From Methanomicrobiales archaeon (GTDB taxonomy: Archaea; Halobacteriota; Syntropharchaeia; Alkanophagales; Methanospirareceae), in assembly GCA_003160755.1 (NCBI GenBank), contig QEXZ01000095.1, forward strand, positions 1 to 6,313: a stretch of 6,313 bases of DNA, written 5' to 3'. Numbering within the stretch: the first letter of the stretch is position 1; every line of letters begins with the position of its first letter. Below the pieces are notes generated by a model. That model was not told the origin of the DNA. It saw only the letters and a program-made list of their open reading frames with translations, and did no database searches. The position numbers were made by a program, and so were the translations under genes. Shown here in pieces: positions 1 to 5,283 of the stretch.

Positions 1-911
1 ACCGAAAGCCGCAATTCGAGGTTCATGGGAACTTCGCCGAAAAGTTTGCCCTCCATCCGGATGAAACAGACTTTGTTGTCCTTCTGCCATGCCACCCAAT
101 CGCTGGGCCCGATATGGATATTTTCGACATCAAGCTTTTCATTAAGTACCGCCTGTACCGCCTCGGTTTTCGAAGTCTTTTTTGAGGCGAGTCTGCTTCT
201 GTCGAGCATGTTAAGGAAATCGGTATTGCCCCCTGTATTCAACTGGTACGTTCTTTCTAACTTTACCCCTCTTTTCTTAAACAAATCAGCTAAGGTTCTG
301 TGAGTGATGGTAGCACCAAGCTGCGCTTTTATATCATCACCTATTATCGGTATGCCTTTTTCTTTAAATCTATCCGCCCACTCAGGATTGCTTGCTATAA
401 AAACAGGCATATTGTTTATAAATGCTACACCAGCATCAAGAGCGCACTCAGCATAGAACCTTGTGCCTTCTTCAGAACCCACCGGAAGATAACTTAAAAG
501 TATCTCGGCCCCTGATTCCTTTAATACATTGATTACGTCTTCTTTAGATGCTTCCTTTTCATCACTTAAAACGAATGTATATTTTTCGTCATAATTTTCC
601 ATATGATCCGAAAAGCCATCCAGTATCTTGCCCATTCTCACTTTCACATTTGCTTTAGGTACATTGTCGCAAAATACTGTCGTGCAGTTTGGAAGTGCAA
701 AGATGGCCTCAGACACATCCTTTCCAACTTTTCTTTTCTCAATGTCAAATGCAGCTACCACTTCAATACCGTATGGCTTGTAACCACCGATGTCCCAGTG
801 CATCAAGCCGATAGCCTCTTTGCTATCTTTGTTCCTATAGTACTCAATACCTTGAAGTAAGGAACTTGTGCAGTTACCAATTCCTACAATCCCTATTTTG
901 ATTTTGTCCAT
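1..911 (-). CDS. ino1: myo-inositol-1-phosphate synthase (inositol-3-phosphate synthase), 3' end outside window
   Basis: Converts D-glucose 6-phosphate to 1D-myo-inositol 3-phosphate by an internal NAD-dependent oxidation, aldol cyclisation and reduction; cytosolic. In archaea the product feeds inositol phospholipids (archaetidylinositol) or, in thermophiles, di-myo-inositol phosphate. The frame is open from ATG at 911 to the window edge: 303 complete codons, so roughly 60 C-terminal residues are missing against a usual length near 360-370. Visible marks: Rossmann loop GIVGIGNCTSSLLQG (residues 7-21), FINNMPVFIAS (164-174), the strongly conserved GDDIKAQLGATITHR (191-205), then TGGNTDFLNML and, at the edge, VPMNLELRLS. 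The pattern fits the shorter archaeal/actinobacterial type, not the long eukaryotic type. A near-perfect Shine-Dalgarno (918-926) supports the start. It reads away from rps27e across a 521-nt gap, so it has its own promoter. Identification is secure from motifs; the particular inositol product is inference. Confidence 0.95.
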   Translation of the reverse strand, partial: MDKIKIGIVGIGNCTSSLLQGIEYYRNKDSKEAIGLMHWDIGGYKPYGIEVVAAFDIEKRKVGKDVSEAIFALPNCTTVFCDNVPKANVKVRMGKILDGFSDHMENYDEKYTFVLSDEKEASKEDVINVLKESGAEILLSYLPVGSEEGTRFYAECALDAGVAFINNMPVFIASNPEWADRFKEKGIPIIGDDIKAQLGATITHRTLADLFKKRGVKLERTYQLNTGGNTDFLNMLDRSRLASKKTSKTEAVQAVLNEKLDVENIHIGPSDWVAWQKDNKVCFIRMEGKLFGEVPMNLELRLS

Positions 912-917
912 AAGCAA

Positions 918-926
918 TCATCTCCT
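918..926 (-). promoter_or_regulatory. ribosome binding site of ino1
   Basis: The minus strand reads AGGAGATGA, one mismatch from the full anti-anti-SD AGGAGGTGA, ending six bases before the ATG at 911. It fixes the start codon of ino1. Confidence 0.8.
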
Positions 927-956
927 GTTTATCATAATGCCAGAGTTACCTATAAA

Positions 957-968
957 CGTTATATATCC
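957..968 (-). promoter_or_regulatory. TATA-box promoter of ino1
   Basis: The minus strand reads GGATATATAACG, a good archaeal TATA element. With the usual spacing of about 25 bases, transcription would start near 936-940, giving a leader of about 25-30 nt that includes the Shine-Dalgarno. Called by eye. Confidence 0.5.
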
Positions 969-1336
969 AAACTCACTTCACATATCCCGCCTATTCAGTG
1001 TTATATCCGAATCAGGTCCATCTACATCCTTCCGGACGAACTTCAATCATCACCTATGCTCTTCATTCTTCTCCTGTATTAAGCCTACGTCACATACCAC
1101 ATACTTAAGTACGGGACTTGTGAGCGTGAAAAAGTTTTGTATATAGCGTGATGTACCCTGTTTTGAAAGATTTATCTTTCTCCTCATATATGATTTCTTC
1201 CGCTGCCTCTTCCACATCGCCGAGCAAAACCTTCCCGCGATATTCAGGCGAAAAGACCAGATAATCAGTCCGCATTGAGATAGTATGTCAATCGTGACGA
1301 AGAGCATGCCTTTTTACCCTATCCCACTTCGCCTAT
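969..1336. other. gene-poor intergenic region between ino1 and the rps27e cluster
   Basis: Apart from the doubtful 56-codon frame at 1105-1275, I see no recognisable gene here. The minus strand keeps patches that look protein-like but are cut by stops: about 14 codons just upstream of the small frame (ending in TGA at 1288-1290), and about 22 codons around 995-1060 (LKFVRKDVDGPD followed by SDITLNRRDM). This is what a decayed minus-strand gene could look like, but the pieces are too short to identify. No transposase fragment, terminal repeat or CRISPR-like repeat is visible. Confidence 0.4.
1105..1275 (-). CDS. possible small hypothetical protein or gene remnant, 56 aa
   Basis: Not recognised. 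ATG at 1275 to TAA at 1105-1107 gives 56 residues starting MRTDYLVFSPEYRGKVLLGD and continuing with an acidic helix-like stretch (VEEAAEEIIYEEKDK, about 21-35) and a basic C-terminus. Composition is like a soluble archaeal protein (many E, K, D, Y and no long hydrophobic run), unlike the chance frames overlapping it, which are rich in S, F, C and W. Against it: no Shine-Dalgarno before the ATG, no clear TATA at the right distance, and a TGA in frame only four codons upstream with coding-like sequence beyond it. It may be the surviving piece of a broken gene. No function can be given. Confidence 0.3.
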   Translation of the reverse strand: MRTDYLVFSPEYRGKVLLGDVEEAAEEIIYEEKDKSFKTGYITLYTKLFHAHKSRT

Positions 1337-1395
1337 TTTTCTTTAAGGAATCGAACCTTCTTAAAGTTATATGAAGTAACTATTATTAAAGAAAA
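1337..1395 (-). other. tRNA-like fold lacking a D-arm (59 nt); pseudo-tRNA or leader structure
   Basis: On the minus strand the order is: TTTTCTT (1395-1389), a 7-nt linker TAATAAT, a 5-bp stem AGTTA/TAACT closing a 7-nt loop CTTCATA (1381-1365), a 4-nt spacer, a T-arm-like hairpin with the consensus core GGTTCGATTCC (1360-1344; 4 of 5 pairs), then AAGAAAA (1343-1337), which pairs perfectly with the first segment. All helices have tRNA register, but the D-arm (about 19 nt) is replaced by 7 nt. The loop would give anticodon UCA with an unusual U at position 37. The acceptor is almost wholly A/T, unlike the GC-rich tRNA-Val in this window. The same repeats can fold on the plus strand just upstream of rps27e, where they would be an mRNA leader or promoter structure. 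A working tRNA is unlikely. Confidence 0.3.
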
Positions 1396-1432
1396 CAAAT
1401 TATCCTCAATAGAAGGAGAAGGCGGGCATAAA

Positions 1433-1618
1433 ATGAAAACCGAGAAGAAAACGAGAAGCAGGTTTATAATGGTAAAGTGTGACGATTGCGAAAATGAGCA
1501 GGTTGTTTTTGACCATGCATCCACGAGCATAAAATGTAACGTCTGCGGGAGAACCCTGGTTGTGCCGAAAGGAGGAAAAGCAGAGATAAAAAGCAGGATA
1601 ATAAACGTCTTTGAGTGA
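1433..1618 (+). CDS. rps27e: 30S ribosomal protein S27e
   Basis: Small zinc-binding protein of the archaeal/eukaryotic small ribosomal subunit. The 61-residue product has the family zinc finger: Cys16-x2-Cys19 and Cys35-x2-Cys38, with the conserved VFDHAS segment between them (25-30), followed by CGRTLVVPKGGKAEIKSRI. Family members are usually 55-65 aa; here the N-terminus carries about six extra charged residues (MKTEKKTRSRF) before the usual RFxxVKC start. Purine-rich AGGAG (1414-1418) and GGCGGG (1421-1426) precede the ATG. It opens the plus-strand cluster, 33 nt ahead of aif2a. In many euryarchaea rpl44e lies directly upstream of this gene; it is absent here. Identification is secure. Confidence 0.96.
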   Translation: MKTEKKTRSRFIMVKCDDCENEQVVFDHASTSIKCNVCGRTLVVPKGGKAEIKSRIINVFE

Positions 1619-1627
1619 ATAGTCACA

Positions 1628-1637
1628 TTTAAAATAT
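1628..1637 (+). promoter_or_regulatory. possible internal TATA-like element before aif2a
   Basis: The 33-nt gap between rps27e and aif2a contains TTTAAAATAT about 15-24 nt before the aif2a ATG, and no Shine-Dalgarno. The spacing would give a leaderless or nearly leaderless transcript, though it is slightly short for a standard TATA-to-start distance. Cotranscription with rps27e remains possible. Confidence 0.3.
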
Positions 1638-1651
1638 CATATAGAACCATC

Positions 1652-2467
1652 ATGGATATAATAAGGGAAGAATGGCCAGAGAAGGATGAGTTTGTAGTTT
1701 GCACGGTAAAAGAGCTTAAGACCTTCGGGGTGTTCGTCGGGCTTGAGGAATACGGAGGTAAGGAAGGGCTGATTCATATCTCTGCGGTATCTTCTGGCTG
1801 GGTGAAACATCTGAGGGATTATGTCCGGGAAGGGCAGAAGATAGTATGTAAAGTGCTGCACGTGGATGCACAAAGAGGGCATATAGACCTATCGCTAAAG
1901 GCGGTAAAGGAAAGCCAAAAAAAGGAGAGGATAAAAGAGTGGAAACGAGAGAAGAAAGTAAAGAATCTGCTCTCGCTTGCTCTTTCGTCATCTACCGCCG
2001 TAAAAATCGGCAGTGAGGAACTCGACGAGGTTGAGCGGAAATTAGTGGATACGTACGGAAGTTTATACGATGCGTTTGTAGAGGTTGTAAAGGTAGGCAA
2101 AGAAGCACTGACTCCGCTTGGAATAAATCCTGAATATGTAGATGCCATACACAAAGTGGCAGTTACGAACGTTAAAATCCCGTCAGTGCAAATATCGGGC
2201 TATGTAGAGCTAACCTGTCCCTTGTCCAACGGTGTGGAAATAATAAAAAAGGTGCTGAAGAAGGCGGAAAAGGTAGCTGGTACAAACGCAAACACCAATG
2301 GCGTCACGGTGGAATGCTCCTATATAGCGGCGCCGAGATATAAGGTGCGTGTTACCGCACCCGATTATAAAAAGGCAGAGAACGTATTAAGTGACGCTGC
2401 TAATGCGGCCATTGAAGAGGTAAAGAGTAAAGAAGGGACCGGAAAGTTTTACAGAAATCTTTCTTAA
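1652..2467 (+). CDS. eif2a: translation initiation factor aIF2, alpha subunit
   Basis: Alpha subunit of the heterotrimeric factor that carries initiator Met-tRNA to the small ribosomal subunit with GTP bound to the gamma subunit. The 271 residues match the family length (about 265). Domains: N-terminal S1/OB fold (about 10-85; KTFGVFVGLEEYGGKEGLIH and ending GHIDLSLK), a charged helical middle domain (about 86-175), and a C-terminal alpha-beta domain (about 176-271) that contacts gamma; TGKFYRNLS closes it. Ser47 and Ser48 lie in the loop after HIS (42-44), matching the region of Ser48 reported as phosphorylated in Pyrococcus aIF2-alpha; whether it is modified here is unknown. There is no Shine-Dalgarno before the ATG. 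The position between rps27e and nop10 is the classic archaeal order. Confidence 0.96.
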   Translation: MDIIREEWPEKDEFVVCTVKELKTFGVFVGLEEYGGKEGLIHISAVSSGWVKHLRDYVREGQKIVCKVLHVDAQRGHIDLSLKAVKESQKKERIKEWKREKKVKNLLSLALSSSTAVKIGSEELDEVERKLVDTYGSLYDAFVEVVKVGKEALTPLGINPEYVDAIHKVAVTNVKIPSVQISGYVELTCPLSNGVEIIKKVLKKAEKVAGTNANTNGVTVECSYIAAPRYKVRVTAPDYKKAENVLSDAANAAIEEVKSKEGTGKFYRNLS

Positions 2468-2478
2468 ATTAAAGCTTG

Positions 2479-2519
2479 GCTTTTTCTGAACTCTTTTTTT
2501 TTTAAAAAAATGAAAAAGC
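2479..2519 (+). terminator. hairpin and T10 tract after aif2a
   Basis: GCTTTTTC (2479-2486) and GAAAAAGC (2512-2519) are perfect inverted repeats enclosing a T10 run (2494-2503) directly followed by A7 (2504-2510). Oligo-T runs are the known archaeal intrinsic terminator. It would end or attenuate transcription between aif2a and nop10 within the 72-nt gap. The A/T palindrome could also mark a promoter region; the element was read by eye. Confidence 0.5.
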
Positions 2520-2523
2520 TTAT

Positions 2524-2533
2524 CTTATAAAAA
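2524..2533 (+). promoter_or_regulatory. TATA-like element just before nop10
   Basis: CTTATAAAAA lies only about 7-16 nt upstream of the nop10 ATG at 2540, closer than normal for a TATA box driving that start. If it is the promoter, the mRNA would begin at or just inside nop10. The A/T block at 2494-2510 is the alternative. No Shine-Dalgarno precedes nop10. Confidence 0.3.
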
Positions 2534-2539
2534 CTATTT

Positions 2540-2707
2540 ATGTCAAAGATAAGAAAATGTGAGGCGTGTGGGGAATACACACTGAAAGAGATATGTGGGC
2601 GATGTGGGCGAAGAACGAAAGAAACAACGCCTCCAAGGTTTTCCCCTAAAGACCCGTATGGGAAATACAGAAGGATGATGAAATATGGACGAGATAGAAG
2701 TGCGTGA
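2540..2707 (+). CDS. nop10: H/ACA ribonucleoprotein subunit Nop10
   Basis: Small zinc-ribbon subunit of the archaeal H/ACA RNP, which with Cbf5, Gar1 and L7Ae makes guide-RNA-directed pseudouridines in rRNA. ATG at 2540 to TGA at 2705-2707 gives 55 residues, typical for the family (about 55-60). Zinc ligands are Cys7-x2-Cys10 and Cys19-x2-Cys22, followed by the conserved Cbf5-contacting tail with TPPRFSPKDPYGKYR (30-44). The ATG must be the start because it sits just before the first zinc ligand. The last 23 nt overlap the start of the PAC2-family gene in another reading frame, so the two are very likely cotranscribed. It lies 72 nt after aif2a, with a T-run terminator-like element in the gap. 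Confidence 0.95.
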   Translation: MSKIRKCEACGEYTLKEICGRCGRRTKETTPPRFSPKDPYGKYRRMMKYGRDRSA

Positions 2708-3443
2708 GCTAAAGAAGGTGAAACTGAACAAGCCCGTAATGATAGAAGGGCTTCCAGGCGTAGGAAACGTGGGTAAATTAGTGGCTGAGCATATAATACA
2801 GGAGCTTGGCGCCGAGAAGATAGTGGAGATTTATTCGTGGCATTTCCCTCCTCAGGTATTGGTAAACGACGATGGGACAGTCAGTTTATCCAAAAACGAG
2901 GTATATGCGTGGAAATCAAAGAATCTGGATTTGTTAATCGTCAGTGGTGACCAGCAGAGCGTTACAAACGAGGGGCATTATATTATAACTGAGACGCTTC
3001 TTGACATCGCGCAGCAATACGGCGTTTCTCGTATATACACGCTTGGTGGTTATGGAATAGGTCAGCTCGTGGAAAAACAAATGGTGCTTGGGGCTGTGAA
3101 TGATGCTAAACTTGTAGAGGAGATGAAGAAATACGGCGTAGAATTCAGGGAGGAAGAGCCAGGGGGGAGTATCGTGGGTGCATCGGGACTTCTATTAGGT
3201 CTTGGCGGGCAGAGAGGTATCCCTGCAGTTTGTTTGCTCGGTCTCACCTCAGGGTATCTGGTGGACCCCAAAAGTGCGCAAGCAGTGCTCAAAATCCTTG
3301 GCCGTGCATTGAATCTTGAAATACCTATGCAGGCGTTGGAAGACCGCGCAGAAGAGATGGAAAAGGTGGTCGAACGACTGAAGGAGATGGAGCAAGCACA
3401 GATTCCAAGGACTCGTGAAGAAGAACTGGGATACATAAGATAA
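2685..3443 (+). CDS. PAC2-family protein (archaeal proteasome assembly chaperone homologue)
   Basis: Member of the PAC2 family (COG2047 type), related to eukaryotic proteasome assembly chaperone 2. Archaeal members are linked to proteasome assembly by homology, but their precise role is not settled. The 252 residues include the conserved glycine loop EGLPGVGNVGKL (21-32), a central core with LLIVSGDQQS (about 83-92) and YTLGGYGIG (about 118-126), and a glycine-rich GASGLLLGLGGQRG segment (about 165-178). The C-terminus (about 215-240) is a charged helix, probably a coiled coil (EDRAEEMEKVVERLKEMEQA). The start overlaps nop10 by 23 nt; AGGATGA about six bases before the ATG is a weak Shine-Dalgarno, so coupling to nop10 translation is plausible. 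This nop10-PAC2 pairing is common in euryarchaea. It is convergent with dnaG. Confidence 0.9.
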   Translation: MDEIEVRELKKVKLNKPVMIEGLPGVGNVGKLVAEHIIQELGAEKIVEIYSWHFPPQVLVNDDGTVSLSKNEVYAWKSKNLDLLIVSGDQQSVTNEGHYIITETLLDIAQQYGVSRIYTLGGYGIGQLVEKQMVLGAVNDAKLVEEMKKYGVEFREEEPGGSIVGASGLLLGLGGQRGIPAVCLLGLTSGYLVDPKSAQAVLKILGRALNLEIPMQALEDRAEEMEKVVERLKEMEQAQIPRTREEELGYIR

Positions 3444-3445
3444 GC

Positions 3446-3595
3446 TTAAAAATTCCAAATCCAAAACACCAAAATTTCACCGCAGAGCACACGGAGAACG
3501 CAAAGGCACCAGAAAACCTGAGTAATGATTGAAACAGTCTAAAAACTCTGCGTACTCGGCGCTCTCCGCGGTGATAAATCCCCTGGATTTTTAGA
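3446..3595. repeat. imperfect inverted repeat element between convergent genes
   Basis: Two 28-nt arms, 3478-3505 (CACCGCAGAGCACACGGAGA, then ACGCAAAG) and 3546-3573, are inverted copies matching at 21 of 28 positions. Further out, TTAAAAATTCC (3446-3456) and GGATTTTTAGA (3585-3595) form a second, imperfect inverted pair, so the element spans about 150 bp and fills nearly the whole PAC2-dnaG gap. Repeats of the type CACCGCAGAG-N-CGCAGAG occur, from memory, as dispersed REP/MITE-like units in many environmental archaeal and bacterial genomes. There is no ORF inside. Its place between two convergent 3' ends also suits a bidirectional terminator or mRNA-stabilising hairpin. Confidence 0.7.
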
Positions 3596-3608
3596 TAGTG
3601 CCATTACA

Positions 3609-4814
3609 TTAAGCTGAGTCTGCGGTTAGTATCTTCAGCGAGGTGGGTACTTTAGTCACGTCCCCCATTTTTATTCCTACGACATAGTCCAAATCCTTAT
3701 CCTTTGCGAGGTCTACGATTCGCTGTGTTATCACACCGTCAAACACCACACTTTTCGCGTTTTCGCCCGTTTCTTTTAGTTCGTTCGCCAGCTCCCTCAC
3801 CGTGGTTTCCTTTACTACTTTCTTCTCTTTGTCTAATAGCCGTGCCTTAAACGTGCCTCCAAGCTCTTGCAGATGTGTTTTGAAGAGACTTGTTTTCTTC
3901 TCCTCTTCCTCTCCTCCCTCCTCCTTAACCTTGCTGGTCCTTCTTTGTACTATCCTCGGTTGCGGTTTTTGAACTTGCTTCGGTTCTTGCTCCTTTTTCT
4001 CTTTCTCGTATCCCTGCTGCTCTACGGGTGTCTTATTGTGCAATGCTTTTGATATTTCCTTGTACGCCATATCCTCTACGCTTCTTCCTTCTGGCGATGT
4101 GGCGATGTAATCAACGTCTGCAACCTGCAAAAGCTCTTTTAATATAAGGTCGCCACCTCTATCACCATCAAAGAAAGCAGTAACGGTCTTCCTCTTGCTC
4201 AGCTTGGGTACGGTGGGTGGTATGTTTGTACCTTCCACAGCAATTGTGTTTTTTATCCCGTATTTAAGCAGATTTAACACGTCTGCACGCCCCTCTACGA
4301 TCAGTATGGCATCCGAACTGTCTATGTTCGGTCCTGCGGGCAGGCCTTTATAGCTGGTTATTTCTTCCATTCTTACCGCCTGCTTCACTTCACCCACCAT
4401 CGTTTCACTGTCAATGCTCGTCTCGATAATTTCGCGCATCAGTAGTTTTGCTCGCTCGGTTATTCGTTTCCTTTTCGTCGCCCTTATGTCCTCTAACTTG
4501 GTGATTTCCACGTGTGCAATACACGGGCCGACTCGGTCTATCGTCTCTAAGGAAGCGGCTAATATCGCAGTTTCCGCCTTGTCCAGACCAGAGGGGACAA
4601 GTATCTCACCGCGTGATTTCCCCCCTTTTGACTCTATATTCACCTCGATTCTGCCGATTCTACTGCTCTTCTGCAAGTCTCTCAGGTCTAACTCGTCGCC
4701 TAACAGACCTTCTGTTTGACCAAATATTGCGCCAACCACATCGGATTTTTCAACAAAACCTTCAGCTGTGATGTTAGCGTGAACCATATATTTTGTTGTA
4801 TCTACTTCATGCAT
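3609..4814 (-). CDS. dnaG: archaeal DnaG-like primase (TOPRIM domain; exosome-associated)
   Basis: Archaeal relative of bacterial DnaG. It keeps the TOPRIM domain but lacks the bacterial zinc-binding and helicase-binding domains; archaeal members bind the RNA exosome and have some primase activity. With the start at 4814 the protein has 401 residues. The N-terminal region holds TTKYMVHANI (6-15) and the family signature GAIFGQTEGLLGDELDLRDL (28-47). TOPRIM spans about 165-260, with the metal-binding acidic residues Glu174 (VEGRADV) and Asp216/Asp218 (FFDGDRGG) present. A Lys/Glu/Gln-rich linker (about 260-307) leads to a C-terminal domain (309-401). I prefer ATG 4814 because AAAGGAGGG lies ideally upstream and TTKY normally falls within ten residues of the start; ATG 4871 would add 19 Lys/Gly-rich residues and remains possible. 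The stop is TAA next to the inverted repeat. Confidence 0.94.
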   Translation of the reverse strand: MHEVDTTKYMVHANITAEGFVEKSDVVGAIFGQTEGLLGDELDLRDLQKSSRIGRIEVNIESKGGKSRGEILVPSGLDKAETAILAASLETIDRVGPCIAHVEITKLEDIRATKRKRITERAKLLMREIIETSIDSETMVGEVKQAVRMEEITSYKGLPAGPNIDSSDAILIVEGRADVLNLLKYGIKNTIAVEGTNIPPTVPKLSKRKTVTAFFDGDRGGDLILKELLQVADVDYIATSPEGRSVEDMAYKEISKALHNKTPVEQQGYEKEKKEQEPKQVQKPQPRIVQRRTSKVKEEGGEEEEKKTSLFKTHLQELGGTFKARLLDKEKKVVKETTVRELANELKETGENAKSVVFDGVITQRIVDLAKDKDLDYVVGIKMGDVTKVPTSLKILTADSA

Positions 4815-4820
4815 TTTATT

Positions 4821-4830
4821 TCCCTCCTTT
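4821..4830 (-). promoter_or_regulatory. strong Shine-Dalgarno deciding the dnaG start
   Basis: The minus strand reads AAAGGAGGGA, with GGAGG ending eight bases before ATG 4814. This is much stronger than the GAGG before the upstream in-frame ATG at 4871. Confidence 0.75.
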
Positions 4831-4911
4831 AAGGATCCTTTTCCTTCTCCTTTATCTTTCGATTTCACCATTACCTTTGCCTCTTTTACACCTCACTATC
4901 CCTCTTGGCAA

Positions 4912-4921
4912 CATAAATAAA
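4912..4921 (-). promoter_or_regulatory. TATA-like element upstream of dnaG
   Basis: The minus strand reads TTTATTTATG. A start of transcription about 25 nt downstream (near 4891) leaves a leader of about 75 nt to ATG 4814, or about 20 nt to the alternative ATG 4871. It would make dnaG independent of the tRNA gene upstream. Confidence 0.4.
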
Positions 4922-4982
4922 CGGGTTCTGCCAGTTTGTATATGAGACTATATGTGTGCCTGTATGATATTGATTAATATAG

Positions 4983-5001
4983 TAAAAGATAAAGATAAAA
5001 G
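4983..5001 (-). terminator. oligo-T terminator after tRNA-Val
   Basis: The minus strand downstream of the tRNA reads a series of short T runs separated by single AT/C steps (TTTT, TTT, TTTT). It lies 18 nt past the tRNA 3' end and fits an archaeal oligo-T terminator. Confidence 0.45.
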
Positions 5002-5018
5002 TTATTTTATGATGGGGA

Positions 5019-5092
5019 TGGGCTCGATGCGATTCGAACGCATGACCTCCGCCGTGTGAAGGCGGTGTCATAACCAACTAGACCACGAGCCC
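5019..5092 (-). tRNA. tRNA-Val, anticodon CAC
   Basis: A full 74-nt cloverleaf is readable on the minus strand: acceptor GGGCTCG/CGAGCCC (seven pairs) with discriminator A at 5019, a D-arm with TAGTTGGTTA loop, anticodon stem CCGCC/GGCGG closing loop TTCACAC (anticodon CAC, reading GUG), a 5-nt variable loop, and T-arm ATGCG-TTCGAAT-CGCAT. CCA is not encoded: TCC follows the discriminator. No intron is present. The gene lies between dnaG (same strand) and argJ (opposite strand). Confidence 0.97.
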
Positions 5093-5171
5093 CCTTTACT
5101 TTACTTTTCGTTTACCTTACTTTTACTTTACCTCACCTCTCTTCACCACACTACTCCTCACCTATTATTCA
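5090..5171. repeat. G-free pyrimidine-rich tract with degenerate TTTAC repeats (tRNA 5' flank)
   Basis: Over these 82 bases the plus strand has a single G (5110). The part next to the tRNA (5093-5135) repeats TTTAC about six times with spacers of 0-4 bases; on the tRNA strand this reads as GTAA units in a purine-rich leader. It contains no ORF and may be the tRNA precursor leader or simply a slippage-prone simple sequence. Confidence 0.6.
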
Positions 5172-5174
5172 GAT

Positions 5175-5190
5175 GTTTTAAATATAAGTT
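5175..5190. promoter_or_regulatory. AT-rich TATA region between tRNA-Val and argJ
   Basis: GTTTTAAATATAAGTT can be read as a TATA box on either strand. Toward the tRNA, transcription would begin about 65 nt before the mature 5' end, making the G-free tract its leader. Toward argJ it would leave a leader of about 75 nt. It may be shared; direction cannot be decided by eye. Confidence 0.4.
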
Positions 5191-5246
5191 TTCTACGAGA
5201 GCAGGATAATGGTATACAAAAGCTTTACCAAAGAGGAAGAATTCTG

Positions 5247-5256
5247 ATATTATATC
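5247..5256 (+). promoter_or_regulatory. TATA-like element close to argJ
   Basis: ATATTATATC sits about 28-37 nt before the argJ ATG, which would place the transcript start within a few bases of the start codon, nearly leaderless. It competes with the element at 5175-5190. Confidence 0.35.
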
Positions 5257-5283
5257 CTGTTGTATGTAGCTGTAGAGGGAGAG

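Noticed and set aside
868..1146. 92-codon plus-strand frame across the ino1 start region
   Set aside because: It runs antisense into the secure ino1 start and promoter, and the translation is low in charged residues and rich in S, T and I, typical of a shadow frame.
1050..1307. 85-codon minus-strand frame upstream of ino1
   Set aside because: Its residues (many W, C, S, F, R in no pattern) do not look coding, and it overlaps a more protein-like frame at 1105-1275 in another phase.
1337..1395. Functional tRNA for UGA (stop recoding or selenocysteine)
   Set aside because: The D-arm is missing, position 37 would be U, and the acceptor is almost all A/T. UGA is used as the normal stop for rps27e and nop10 here, so recoding is unsupported. 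A selenocysteine tRNA would be longer, not shorter.
3478..3573. CRISPR repeat pair
   Set aside because: Only two arms exist, they are inverted and not direct, they differ at 7 of 28 positions, and there is no array or cas gene.
4414..4771. Plus-strand frames of 85-101 codons inside dnaG
   Set aside because: They are antisense shadows of a secure gene with all TOPRIM motifs.
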